Source: Emticicia oligotrophica DSM 17448
GTDB taxonomy: Bacteria > Bacteroidota > Bacteroidia > Cytophagales > Spirosomataceae
Reading direction: 5' to 3'
Assembly: GCF_000263195.1 (NCBI RefSeq)
Contig: NC_018748.1
Span: forward strand, 2,542,001 to 2,606,000
Length of the DNA: 64,000 bases
Made by a program: the position numbers and the translations under genes. The notes under the pieces were generated by a model. That model saw only the letters and a program-made list of their open reading frames with translations. It had not been told where the DNA came from and ran no database searches. Positions 34,707-43,573 of this stretch are shown here, piece by piece. Every line of letters starts with the position of its first letter. Within the stretch, counting starts at the first letter, position 1.

Positions 34707-35927
34707 TTATCTTAATTTTAAAGTAACCAAACAAGCTACCGCTAATATGATACCGATAATCCAAAAACGTGTAACAATCTTGGCTTCGTGATAGCCTTTC
34801 TTTTGGTAATGATGGTGAAGTGGCGACATCAAGAATAAGCGATTTTGCTGGGCATATTCAAGTCCATGGCGACGACGTTGATATTTGAAATAACTTACTT
34901 GTAAAATCACCGAAAGATTTTCAATCAAAAATATTCCGCACATTACCGGAATCAATAGCTCTTTTCTAAGAGCTAAAGCCAAAACAGCAATTACGCTTCC
35001 AAGCATCAAACTCCCTGTATCGCCCATAAAAACTTGGGCAGGATAAGCGTTATACCACAGAAAACCAATGCAGGCTCCCACAAAGGCGGCACAGAAAATA
35101 ACGACCTCCCCTGAATTCGGAATCATCATGATATTTAAGTATTGTGCAAACACTTTATTACCAGAAAGATAAGCAAAAACAGCCAACGTAAGCCCAATAA
35201 TAGCAGAAGTTCCTGCGGCTAAGCCATCAATACCATCAGTGATATTGGCTCCGTTGGAAACCGCTGTGATGATAAAAATTACTACCAAAACATAAGGTAA
35301 CCAAGCCAAACTTTCGGGTAAAAAGCTACCAAATACTTGATAGTCAATTTCATTATTTTTAAAAAATGGAACGGTTGTCGTAAGCGAATGAGCATCAGTA
35401 TATTTTTGAATTTCACCCACTGCTGTAGCTATTTTACCTTTTTCATAAACTCTGATTTTTACGTAGTCATTGAAATAAAGAGTTAGGCCTACAATTAAAC
35501 CTAAACCAATTTGACCAATAACTTTAAATCGACCTTTTAGCCCTTCTTTGTCTTTCTTAAAAACTTTGATATAATCATCGGCAAAACCAATGCCGCAAGT
35601 CCAGATTGTAGCAATGATTAAAAGTACGATGTAAACGTTATCTAACTTTGCAAATAATAATACTGGAATTAGCAATGATGCCAAAATAATAAAGCCACCC
35701 ATGGTAGGAGTTCCCTTTTTTTGCATTTGCCCTTGTAGGCCAAGGTCACGGATAGATTCACCAATTTGAAGACTTTGTAATAATAAAATGATACGTTTTC
35801 CGTAGATTGATGCAATCAATAAAGAGAAAACAATTGCTCCCATCGCACGAAAAGAGATATATTGGAATACACCCGCTCCTGGGAAATCAAAAACTTTGTC
35901 AAGGTAAGTAAATAAGTAGTAAAGCAT
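34707..35927 (-). CDS. mraY: Phospho-N-acetylmuramoyl-pentapeptide-transferase
   Basis: The protein has 406 residues with about ten membrane helices. Diagnostic segments are [36 protein letters not shown] (paired catalytic Asp), [26 protein letters not shown] and [18 protein letters not shown]. It transfers phospho-MurNAc-pentapeptide to undecaprenyl phosphate, making lipid I at the inner membrane. A Bacteroidota-typical insertion (about 165-205) makes it longer than the E. coli protein. It normally sits in the division/cell-wall cluster between murE and murD; here its neighbours are unrelated and it is transcribed alone. Confidence 0.97.
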   Translation of the reverse strand: MLYYLFTYLDKVFDFPGAGVFQYISFRAMGAIVFSLLIASIYGKRIILLLQSLQIGESIRDLGLQGQMQKKGTPTMGGFIILASLLIPVLLFAKLDNVYIVLLIIATIWTCGIGFADDYIKVFKKDKEGLKGRFKVIGQIGLGLIVGLTLYFNDYVKIRVYEKGKIATAVGEIQKYTDAHSLTTTVPFFKNNEIDYQVFGSFLPESLAWLPYVLVVIFIITAVSNGANITDGIDGLAAGTSAIIGLTLAVFAYLSGNKVFAQYLNIMMIPNSGEVVIFCAAFVGACIGFLWYNAYPAQVFMGDTGSLMLGSVIAVLALALRKELLIPVMCGIFLIENLSVILQVSYFKYQRRRHGLEYAQQNRLFLMSPLHHHYQKKGYHEAKIVTRFWIIGIILAVACLVTLKLR

Positions 35928-35958
35928 AAGGACATTCGAATTTATAGGAAAGTACCCG

Positions 35959-35966
35959 CAAAGATA
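35959..35966 (-). promoter_or_regulatory. -7 box (TATCTTTG) of mraY
   Basis: Exact TAnnTTTG match on the reverse strand, 32 bp before the ATG at 35927, implying a leader of about 25 nt. No clear TTG at -33. Confidence 0.45.
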
Positions 35967-36147
35967 CTTTTTTTTGAAAAGTTAAGAAATAAATGCCTAA
36001 AAAAAGTGAAAAATGAGTTGATTATTTACGTTTTTTGCTTTTTCAACACCGTTTTAAAATTGAAGCTAAAAAGTGAAATATTGTTTAATCCTTGTTTTAC
36101 TCGAAAGCCCATACGTTTTTGATTAACTATTCAACAAAATAAAAACA

Positions 36148-37665
36148 ATGAAAGCTCTCCTTTGTAAAGAATTCGGAATGCCCGAAACACTCGTATTAGA
36201 AGATATCGAACCTCTAAAAGCCGAAGCGGGTAAAGTGGTTATAAGTGTAAAAGCTTGTAGTGTAAACTTTCCAGATACTTTGATAATTCGTAACCTTTAT
36301 CAGTTTAAGCCAGCTTTGCCTTTTTCGCCGGGGGGTGAGGTTTCGGGTTTAGTGAAAGAAGTAGGAGAGGGGGTAAAACATCTCAAAGTTGGAGATAAAG
36401 TTTTTGCTATGACTGGTTGGGGTGGAATGGCAGAAGAAGTATTAGTAGATGCTCGAAGGGTATTTCCAATGTTGCCAAAGATGGATTTTGTTACAGCAGC
36501 TTCAGTGATGTATAATTATGGAACATCTTATCATGCCTTAAAAGACCGTGCTGAACTTAAATCGGGCGAAACATTACTTGTACTTGGTGCGGCAGGAGGC
36601 GTAGGTTTAGCCGCAGTAGAATTAGGTAAACTCATGGGAGCAAAGGTAATAGCAGCAGCCTCTTCTGATGAAAAATTAGCAGTTTGTAAAGAAAAAGGAG
36701 CAGATTTTACGATAAATTATCTTACCGAAGATTTACGTGAACAAATAAAAACGATTACCGAAGGAAAGGGTGTAGATGTTATTTATGATGCCGTTGGCGA
36801 TAAGTTTGCTGAGCCTGCTCTTCGTTCAATAGCTTGGAAGGGGCGATATTTGGTAGTAGGGTTTGCCGCTGGAGAAATTCCAAAGATACCTTTAAATCTG
36901 GCATTATTGAAAGGTTGTGCAATTGTGGGTGTTTTTTGGGGTCAATTTGCTGAAAAAGAACCAGCTCAAAATTTCAAAAATATCCAAGAATTGGCAGGGC
37001 ACTTCATGCAAGGTCGCTTACGCCCGCACATCCATAAACTATATACATTGGAAGAAGCTGCCGAATCATTGAATGATTTGATGAATAGAAAAGTGGTGGG
37101 TAAAGCCGTAGTAGTAACTTCAGATGAAGTAAAAATGCCTATTTATGCACAATTAGAGTCGAAACAACCAGAAGTTAAGGCGGAAACAACTCCTGTGAAG
37201 TCTCAAGAGATGTTGATTTTTAAGGATATTGAAGCTTTAAAAGGATATGTTGGTAAAGAACTCGGAACATCAGAATGGCAGATACTCACACAAGATAAAA
37301 TCAATGCATTTGCTGCTGCTACTTTAGATGACCAATGGATTCACGTGGACGAAGAAAAAGCCAAACTTTCTCCATTTGGAAAAACCATCGCTCATGGATT
37401 TTTATCATTATCGTTTTCGCCAAAATTTATGTACGAAATGTTTAAGGTAGAATCAGCAAAAATGGGCTTAAATTATGGTACAAATAAAGTGCGTTTTATT
37501 TCTCCTGTGCCAGTAGGTAGTCGTGTACGTATGAAAGCAACTTTAAAAGAAGTAGAAGATATGCAGCCAAGCGGTGCAAAATTGATTATTGATGCAGTTT
37601 TTGAGTTGGAAGGTTCAGAAAAACCTGCTTGCGTCGCAGAACTTTTAAGTGTGATTTATGAGTAA
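36148..37665 (+). CDS. Quinone oxidoreductase (MDR family) fused to a MaoC-like hydratase domain
   Basis: The protein has 505 residues and two domains. Residues 1-325 form a zinc-free medium-chain dehydrogenase/reductase: MKALLCKEFGMPETLVLEDI, KACSVNFPDTLIIRNLYQ, FSPGGEVSGLVKEVG, the nucleotide-binding GAAGGVGLAAVELGKLMGAK and ADFTINYLTEDLREQIK. After a Glu/Lys/Gln-rich linker (about 335-358), residues 360-505 form a MaoC/R-specific enoyl-CoA hydratase hot-dog domain, with TLDDQWIHVDEEKAK and FGKTIAHGFLSLSF carrying the catalytic Asp/His. The fusion suggests linked steps on one acyl-CoA, reduction by one domain and hydration by the other, but substrates are unknown. Monocistronic, two hairpins follow. 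Confidence 0.88.
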   Translation: MKALLCKEFGMPETLVLEDIEPLKAEAGKVVISVKACSVNFPDTLIIRNLYQFKPALPFSPGGEVSGLVKEVGEGVKHLKVGDKVFAMTGWGGMAEEVLVDARRVFPMLPKMDFVTAASVMYNYGTSYHALKDRAELKSGETLLVLGAAGGVGLAAVELGKLMGAKVIAAASSDEKLAVCKEKGADFTINYLTEDLREQIKTITEGKGVDVIYDAVGDKFAEPALRSIAWKGRYLVVGFAAGEIPKIPLNLALLKGCAIVGVFWGQFAEKEPAQNFKNIQELAGHFMQGRLRPHIHKLYTLEEAAESLNDLMNRKVVGKAVVVTSDEVKMPIYAQLESKQPEVKAETTPVKSQEMLIFKDIEALKGYVGKELGTSEWQILTQDKINAFAAATLDDQWIHVDEEKAKLSPFGKTIAHGFLSLSFSPKFMYEMFKVESAKMGLNYGTNKVRFISPVPVGSRVRMKATLKEVEDMQPSGAKLIIDAVFELEGSEKPACVAELLSVIYE

Positions 37666-37739
37666 TTAAATATTAAACATGAGTCATCCCTGATTTCTGA
37701 AAGACCGCAAGGAATAATTTAATTGAAGGATTTGGTCAT

Positions 37740-37825
37740 TTCCGTCAATTGAAACTGACGGAATCATAGGAATAAAAACAAATTTGACTTTAGCTAAGCA
37801 ATATATTTAGGCTAAAGTCAAATTT
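37740..37825 (+). terminator. Tandem hairpins downstream of the oxidoreductase-MaoC gene
   Basis: TTCCGTCA/TGACGGAA (37740-37747 with 37756-37763) and AAATTTGACTTTAGC/GCTAAAGTCAAATTT (37780-37794 with 37811-37825) are perfect stems. They separate this gene from the convergent MoxR gene and could terminate both directions. The 245-bp gap holds nothing else I can support. Confidence 0.55.
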
Positions 37826-37910
37826 ATTAGTGTAAAAATATTTGTCAGTTAAGGAGGCAATGTGCCGTGCTTCTTTCAAATTTAGGTATAACTTAATGTT
37901 TAAACTAGAA

Positions 37911-38882
37911 TTACCTGCCAATCGCTACACGTTTCAATACATTATCAATCACTTCGTGGGTAGTGAGGCCATCGGCTTCAGCTTCGTAATTGAGAATAAT
38001 TCGGTGGTTGAAAACATCGTGTACTAATGCCTTAATATCTTCAGGCAATACATAATCACGTTCATCAAAATAAGCAAGTGCTTTAGCCGCTTTGTAAAGA
38101 GAGATACCCGCACGTGGCGAAACACCAAATTGAATGTAACGAGCTTCGTCTTTCAGTCCATATTCGGCTGGGCGACGAGTGGCAAAAACTAATTCTATAA
38201 TGTAGCGTTCGAGCATCTCAGAAATCGTAATTCTATTGATTTCTTGCCCGATAGCCTCAATTTCGTCTTTATTTAAGATTTGTTTTGGCTCGTAATTATC
38301 GTTGATATTTGAAATTTTTCTGACCATTTCTAATTCATCGACTTTGTTAAGATAATCAACAAAAACTTTCATCATAAAACGGTCAACCTGAGCTTCCGGA
38401 AGTGGATATGTTCCTTCTTGTTCAACAGGGTTTTGGGTGGCCATCACCATAAATGGTCGGTCGAGTTTATACGATTCATCTCCAATCGTAACCTGCTTTT
38501 CAGCCATTGATTCTAAAAGTGCCGATTGCACCTTTGCTGGGGCACGGTTTACCTCATCAGCCAAAATTAAGTTGGCAAAAATTGGCCCTTTTTTTACCTC
38601 AAAATCACCTGATTTTTGGTTGTATATCATCGTACCAACAAGGTCGGCAGGGAGTAAGTCTGGAGTAAACTGAATGCGGTTAAAGCCTAAGTCAAGTACC
38701 TTCGCTAATGTATTGATAGTTTTGGTTTTAGCTAAGCCCGGTACACCTTCAAGCAAGATATGTCCACCTGTAAAAAGGCCTATCAAAAGGCGATTTACAA
38801 GTTTTTCTTGACCAATGACTACTTTTCCAGTTTCAGCAAAAACATCTCTTATTTTTTTGTGTAAAAATCTTGAGCTTTCCAT
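37911..38882 (-). CDS. MoxR-family AAA+ ATPase
   Basis: The 323-residue protein has Walker A GVPGLAKTKTINTLAK, the MoxR-specific RIQFTPDLLPADLVGTMIYN, Walker B LILADEVNRAPAKVQSALLE, sensor 1 MVMATQNPVEQEGTYPLPEAQ and sensor 2 GVSPRAGISLYKAAKA. MoxR ATPases act as chaperones that assemble or insert metal into partner complexes, usually with DUF58 and VWA-domain proteins encoded directly downstream. Downstream here is a convergent unrelated gene, so partners must be elsewhere. A 75-bp gap separates it from prmC upstream on the same strand. Confidence 0.95.
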   Translation of the reverse strand: MESSRFLHKKIRDVFAETGKVVIGQEKLVNRLLIGLFTGGHILLEGVPGLAKTKTINTLAKVLDLGFNRIQFTPDLLPADLVGTMIYNQKSGDFEVKKGPIFANLILADEVNRAPAKVQSALLESMAEKQVTIGDESYKLDRPFMVMATQNPVEQEGTYPLPEAQVDRFMMKVFVDYLNKVDELEMVRKISNINDNYEPKQILNKDEIEAIGQEINRITISEMLERYIIELVFATRRPAEYGLKDEARYIQFGVSPRAGISLYKAAKALAYFDERDYVLPEDIKALVHDVFNHRIILNYEAEADGLTTHEVIDNVLKRVAIGR

Positions 38883-38957
38883 ATTTATTGTGGCACAATT
38901 TTCTAAATTGTGTTTTATTAAAACGTGAAGATAGCAAAAAGCATTAAAAGCTCGCCA

Positions 38958-39833
38958 TTATTCTGCTTCTTTTTTGTGCAGAATGGCACTTACAAATCTA
39001 TCTTTTTGGTGAATATCTTTAATAATTTCAACCTCCGAAAAGCCTTTTTTGAGAAAAACTTCGGCTGTTTCCGTGCCTAAAGTTTCATTTATTTCAACCG
39101 CAACTAATCCATTATTTGTTAGGTTTTCGCAGGCAAAATCGGCTATTACTTCATAAAAGATGAGCGGGTCTGTATCTTCAACAAAAAGAGCTAAATGTGG
39201 CTCGAAATCTAAAACATTTTCTCGCATTTGCCTAATTTCTTGGCGTGTCACATAAGGCGGATTACTTACGATAATATTGAATTTCGGAAATTCAATCGTC
39301 GAAGTTTTATAACTAAGAATATCAACTTTTTGAAAATCTACATTGGCCTGATTGAGTTCAGCATTTTTAGTAGCAGTTTCCAATGCTCTTTCAGAAATAT
39401 CATAGGCCGAAACTTGGTAATTTGGTAATTCTTTTGCTAATGAAATAGCAATACAGCCGCTTCCTGTACCAATATCAAGTAGTTTGGGAGTATTATTGCT
39501 TTCTGAAAGCAAGTTTTGTTGTTTATCAACTACAAATTTGACCAGCTCTTCAGTTTCGGGCCTTGGAATAAGTACCGAATCATTAACAAAAAATCTTCGT
39601 CCATAAAACTCGGTTTCTCCTAAAATATATTGGATTGGCTCTTGTGTATTCAATCGTTCAACGATGCTGTTCCAATCAATGACTTTTTCAAAAGATTTAT
39701 CGCTGATAATATCAATTTTTTTTAGCCCCAAATAAAATTCTAATAACCAAAATACTATTTCTTTTGCTTCTTGTGTTTCGTAGGCCGTAATTTGCTGGAG
39801 CAAATTATCGAATAAATTTTTGCTTGATTGCAT
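38958..39833 (-). CDS. prmC: Peptide chain release factor N(5)-glutamine methyltransferase
   Basis: The protein has 291 residues. A helical N-terminal domain (about 1-85, with EPIQYILGETEFYGRRF) binds the release factor. The SAM-dependent methyltransferase domain has motif I LLDIGTGSGCIAISLA (about 118-133) and the catalytic NPPYVTRQEI at 191-200. It methylates the Gln of the GGQ motif in RF1 and RF2. Divergent from ribD with an 88-bp shared promoter region containing a TAATTTTG box for this gene. Confidence 0.95.
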   Translation of the reverse strand: MQSSKNLFDNLLQQITAYETQEAKEIVFWLLEFYLGLKKIDIISDKSFEKVIDWNSIVERLNTQEPIQYILGETEFYGRRFFVNDSVLIPRPETEELVKFVVDKQQNLLSESNNTPKLLDIGTGSGCIAISLAKELPNYQVSAYDISERALETATKNAELNQANVDFQKVDILSYKTSTIEFPKFNIIVSNPPYVTRQEIRQMRENVLDFEPHLALFVEDTDPLIFYEVIADFACENLTNNGLVAVEINETLGTETAEVFLKKGFSEVEIIKDIHQKDRFVSAILHKKEAE

Positions 39834-39883
39834 ACCTTTGTATTGGATTTACTAAGAACTCAAAGTTCGTAAAACATTTGTTG

Positions 39884-39891
39884 CAAAATTA
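39884..39891 (-). promoter_or_regulatory. -7 box (TAATTTTG) of prmC
   Basis: Exact TAnnTTTG on the reverse strand, 51 bp upstream of the prmC ATG, inside the divergent prmC-ribD spacer. Confidence 0.4.
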
Positions 39892-39921
39892 TTCATTGAT
39901 TCACTCATTCACTAATCAATA

Positions 39922-40896
39922 TTGACTACCGACGAAAAATATATGACAAGGGCTTTGCAATTGGCCGAAATTGGCCGAGGCAATGTGAGCCCAAACCCAA
40001 TGGTGGGTTGTGTAATTGTGCATAATGATTCGATTATTGGGGAAGGATGGCATCGAAAATATGGCGATTGGCACGCTGAGGTAAATGCTGTTAATTCAGT
40101 AGCTGATAAATCTTTACTCACTGAATCGACAGCCTATGTAACCCTTGAACCATGCTCACATTTTGGGAAAACCCCTCCTTGTGCCGATTTATTGGTCAAG
40201 CATCAACTGAAAAAGGTGGTTATTTGTAACTATGACCCTTTTCCCTTGGTGGCAGGAAAAGGTATTCAAAAATTGAAAGATGCAGGAATTGAAGTTGTTA
40301 CTGGGATTTTAGAAGAAAAAGGTAGGGAATTAAATGCAAGGTTTTTTACGCTTGTAGAGAAAAAACGCCCCTATATCATTTTGAAATGGGCAGAAACCAT
40401 TGATGGATTTATTGCGGGTGAAAACTTTGAACAAGTAAAAATAAGCAATGCACTTTCACACAAATATTCGCACAAGTGGCGAAGCGAAGAAGATGCCATC
40501 ATGGTTGGTACTAACACCGCACTTTATGATAACCCCAGATTAAATGTGCGGGAGTGGTCTGGACGGAATCCAATTCGTTTGATAGTCGATAAAAATCAAC
40601 GTTTACCTCAATCGCTTCATGTATTTGATGGTTCGGTGAAGACTATTACCCTTACCGACCCGCTTGACTGGGAGGTTTATGAACAAGAAAAAATTCAATC
40701 AATCATTGTTGAAGGAGGGGCAAAACTCATTGCAAGTTTCATTGAAGCCAATTGTTTCGATGAAATCAGGGTTTTTCGTAGCCCAAAGCAGTTGAAAAAA
40801 GGTATTTTAGCCCCAATTTTACCTAAAAATATCTCCATTGTATCACGTCAGTTCTTGAATGAAGATGAGCTAATCATTTACAAATCAGATAAATAA
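39922..40896 (+). CDS. ribD: Bifunctional riboflavin biosynthesis deaminase/reductase
   Basis: The 324-residue protein has an N-terminal cytidine-deaminase-like zinc domain with PNPMVGCVIV, DWHAEVNAV (His51, Glu53), and the Cys78/Cys87 pair in LEPCSHFGKTPPCADL. The C-terminal reductase domain has GRPYIILKWAETIDGFIA-like strand (KKRPYIILKWAETIDGFIA), EEDAIMVGTNTALYDNPRLN and SIIVEGGAKLIASFIE. It converts the first pyrimidine intermediate of the GTP branch through deamination and side-chain reduction. The start is TTG, which fits the family length; the next ATG (39943) would cut seven conserved residues. No other rib gene is adjacent. Terminator at 40951-40972. Confidence 0.95.
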   Translation: MTTDEKYMTRALQLAEIGRGNVSPNPMVGCVIVHNDSIIGEGWHRKYGDWHAEVNAVNSVADKSLLTESTAYVTLEPCSHFGKTPPCADLLVKHQLKKVVICNYDPFPLVAGKGIQKLKDAGIEVVTGILEEKGRELNARFFTLVEKKRPYIILKWAETIDGFIAGENFEQVKISNALSHKYSHKWRSEEDAIMVGTNTALYDNPRLNVREWSGRNPIRLIVDKNQRLPQSLHVFDGSVKTITLTDPLDWEVYEQEKIQSIIVEGGAKLIASFIEANCFDEIRVFRSPKQLKKGILAPILPKNISIVSRQFLNEDELIIYKSDK

Positions 40897-40950
40897 AGAA
40901 TCTACCTTAGTATTTCTAAAACCTAGAAGTTATTTTTGTAATTCGGTGAA

Positions 40951-40972
40951 AGAGCCTTCCCTAAAAGGCTCT
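40951..40972 (+). terminator. Intrinsic terminator of ribD
   Basis: AGAGCCTT (40951-40958) pairs with AAGGCTCT (40965-40972), followed by ATTTTTCT. Confidence 0.75.
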
Positions 40973-41021
40973 ATTTTTCTAAATAAAACGTTCCTCTTTT
41001 AGGGTTAAGAGACCTGTTATC

Positions 41022-41822
41022 ATGAAAATAGCGATTGTAGGCTGCGGAAATATGGGTATGGCTTTTGCACGCTCATTTTTGCAGTATGATTTAGTAAAGA
41101 AAGAAAACTTACTTCTTATCGAAAAAAGCCAAGAGCGTAGCGAAACGCTCCGAGCATCGAAAGAAGGTATTGTAGTGAGTGTAATTAATTCACAAGTTGC
41201 TGATTATGAGTTGATTATTCTTTCGGTAAAACCACAAGACTTTGCTTCTGTTCAAGACGAACTCCGCTCAGTAATTAAGCCTCATCAGGTTATTCTTTCC
41301 ATTATGGCGGGTGTGCCAATGTCGAAAATTCAAACAGTACTCGACCATAAATTGGTAGTTCGTGCAATGCCTAATACGCCTGCCATGTTAGGAATGGGAA
41401 TTACGGGCTTTACGGCATCACCTGAAGTAGATGCTCCCAAACTCCGTAAAGTTGAAAATCTAATCAATGCAACTGGGCGTTCGGTGTATTTAGAAGACGA
41501 AAGCATGATTGATGCTGTAACGGCGTTGAGCGGAAGTGGGCCAGCTTATTTTTACTACATTGTAAAACACATGATTGAAGCAGGCAAGAAAATGGGATTC
41601 GATGAAGGAATGGCAAGTTTATTAGTTAAACAAACAATGTTAGGTTCGTATCATCTCATTAATAATGCCGAACAGAGCCTCGATGATTTAATAAAAGCAG
41701 TAGCTTCTAAGGGAGGAACCACTGAAGCGGCTTTGCGTACATTCGAAGAAAATCATATTCCAGAAGGAATTTCGAAAGGAATTTTGGCTGCTGAAAGTAG
41801 AGCTAAAGAACTTTCAAAATAA
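41022..41822 (+). CDS. proC: Pyrroline-5-carboxylate reductase
   Basis: At 266 residues it matches family length. The Rossmann start AIVGCGNMGMAFARSFLQYD, LSVKPQDFASVQDELR, VRAMPNTPAMLGMGITGF and the C-terminal signature ALSGSGPAYFYYIVKHMIEAG with TMLGSYHLINN are diagnostic. It reduces 1-pyrroline-5-carboxylate to L-proline with NAD(P)H, the last step of proline synthesis, in the cytoplasm. Monocistronic, bounded by terminators on both sides. Confidence 0.97.
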   Translation: MKIAIVGCGNMGMAFARSFLQYDLVKKENLLLIEKSQERSETLRASKEGIVVSVINSQVADYELIILSVKPQDFASVQDELRSVIKPHQVILSIMAGVPMSKIQTVLDHKLVVRAMPNTPAMLGMGITGFTASPEVDAPKLRKVENLINATGRSVYLEDESMIDAVTALSGSGPAYFYYIVKHMIEAGKKMGFDEGMASLLVKQTMLGSYHLINNAEQSLDDLIKAVASKGGTTEAALRTFEENHIPEGISKGILAAESRAKELSK

Positions 41823-41839
41823 TAAAGATAAAGACAGAG

Positions 41840-41860
41840 GGCTTCGCACAAAGCGAGGCC
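41840..41860 (+). terminator. Intrinsic terminator of proC
   Basis: GGCTTCGC (41840-41847) pairs with GCGAGGCC (41853-41860) with one wobble, followed by TTTTA, 18 bp after the stop. Confidence 0.7.
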
Positions 41861-41942
41861 TTTTACTTTGCTTGTTCATTTGTCTTCCCTTGCTTTTGCA
41901 CCTCTAAACTATAATAAAACCGCTTATCCATTTCTTATACCT

Positions 41943-41963
41943 CGTATATACGAAACTTTCGTA
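41943..41963. promoter_or_regulatory. Operator-like dyad upstream of the TolC/adaptor operon
   Basis: CGTATATACG (41943-41952) and TACGAAACTTTCGTA (41949-41963) are overlapping perfect inverted repeats, about 60-80 bp before the TolC-like gene. Overlapping short dyads in front of efflux genes are typical repressor sites, but no regulator gene is adjacent, so the bound protein is unknown. Confidence 0.35.
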
Positions 41964-42026
41964 AGATTGTTGTGTCAAAGCGAGCATTGTGCCTAATGCT
42001 TTGTGTATAAGAATCTTATCATGCTT

Positions 42027-43499
42027 ATGAAATTAGCTAAAATTTTACTTTCAACACTTCTTATTGCCCATAGTTTTGCTTTCGCACAGTCGTCGGCTGT
42101 GTCAGGAAGTGGTGATAACCGTAGTGCAGGCGATAAAATCTCCTTACAAGATGCCATTGATTTTGCTTTAAAGAATAATCTCTCGATTAAGCAAAATAAT
42201 CTTCAAGTTGAGCAAGGGCTTAATACCTTTGAACAATCAAAATGGGCGAGGTATCCTAACTTAAATGCAGGAACAAATTTTAACCTTTTTTCTGGTCGAA
42301 ATATTAACCCATATACCAATGGTATTATTACAAACACCGTTGGCTCGAATGGTTTTGGTTTGAGTAGTGGCGTGACTTTATTCGATGGGTATCAGACACG
42401 TAATGGTATTGCCTTAAATCAATTAAATCTCGAAGCTTCTCGTTTAGACTTACAAGCCATGAAAAACCAGATTACGCTCAATGTAATTGTTGGTTACCTG
42501 AATGTACTTTCACAAGAAGATTTATTGGCTGTAGCACAACGCCAAATGGAAGTAACGAAAACCCAGTTGGAGCGTACACAAAAATTGGTAAATGCAGGTT
42601 CTTTACCAGAAACGAATCTTTATGATATAAAGGCACAATTAGCAAATGATGAATTAAGTGTAGTTAATGCAGAAAATTCGATTGTTTCGGCTAAACTCAC
42701 ACTTCGACAAATCATGAATATTACTGCCGACCGAGACTTTGAAGTGATTCGAGTAGCAGTACCGAATCCTAATATTCAGCCTTATCCCAATACTCCCGCA
42801 CAAATTTTTGAGATTGCTCAAGGTTATTTAGCTGATGTACAAGCAGCAGATATGCGTGTGAAAGCCGCCCAAAAATCGGTAGATATTGCGAAGGGTCTTA
42901 AAATGCCAGTGGTTTCGGCCAGTGCCAATCTTAATTCAAGTTCTACTACTGCAGCAGAAAAGGTAAGTGTTACACAGAAAATTGTAGAAACAGAAGCTGG
43001 TTATGTGAATGTGGCAGGAACCAGATACCCAGTAATTGCCTATTTGCCAACTTCGGCGTCTAGCTCTGAGAAAATTCCTTATTTCCGTCAGCTTACAGGT
43101 AATGCGAATGCATCCTTGGGTTTAAATGTTCGTGTGCCTATTTTTAATGGTTATAGCACGAAATTTAGACTAACAAACGCTCAAATTCAAAAGAAACAAT
43201 CGGAAGTTCAAGCAGAGAATGTTCGTTTACGTTTGCGACAAGATATTGACCAAGCCTACGTAAATCTCAATAATTCAGCCAAACGATATTCTGCCATTGG
43301 CAATCAAGTAAAAGCATTTGAAGAGTCATTCCGTGCGGCAGAGGCGAAATTTAATGTTGGTTCATTAAATGCTTTAGAATATAGCATTGCCAAATCAAAT
43401 CTAGACAGAGCAAGAAGTAATGAAATTCAAGCGAAATATGACTATATTTTCCGTATTAAAATTTTAGATTTCTACCAAAACAAACCACTTTCATTTTAA
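42027..43499 (+). CDS. TolC-family outer-membrane channel protein
   Basis: From the ATG at 42027 the product has 490 residues. The signal peptide KLAKILLSTLLIAHSFAFA fits this start better than the GTG at 42003 or ATG at 42021. Two OEP repeats are visible: the first with SLQDAIDFALKNNLSIKQNNL and VVGYLNVLSQEDLLAVAQRQ-like helices, the second with LRLRQDIDQAYVNLNNSAKR and KFNVGSLNALEYSIAKSNLD. There is no lipobox, unlike the channel at 20831. It should form the outer-membrane exit for the adaptor encoded 75 bp downstream, for type I or MacAB-like export. Confidence 0.9.
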   Translation: MKLAKILLSTLLIAHSFAFAQSSAVSGSGDNRSAGDKISLQDAIDFALKNNLSIKQNNLQVEQGLNTFEQSKWARYPNLNAGTNFNLFSGRNINPYTNGIITNTVGSNGFGLSSGVTLFDGYQTRNGIALNQLNLEASRLDLQAMKNQITLNVIVGYLNVLSQEDLLAVAQRQMEVTKTQLERTQKLVNAGSLPETNLYDIKAQLANDELSVVNAENSIVSAKLTLRQIMNITADRDFEVIRVAVPNPNIQPYPNTPAQIFEIAQGYLADVQAADMRVKAAQKSVDIAKGLKMPVVSASANLNSSSTTAAEKVSVTQKIVETEAGYVNVAGTRYPVIAYLPTSASSSEKIPYFRQLTGNANASLGLNVRVPIFNGYSTKFRLTNAQIQKKQSEVQAENVRLRLRQDIDQAYVNLNNSAKRYSAIGNQVKAFEESFRAAEAKFNVGSLNALEYSIAKSNLDRARSNEIQAKYDYIFRIKILDFYQNKPLSF

Positions 43500-43573
43500 T
43501 TAAGTATTTGGTAGTCAGTATTTAAAAATTATAGACAAGGCGTCCATTGACGGTGGACTAAATAAATTTATCA

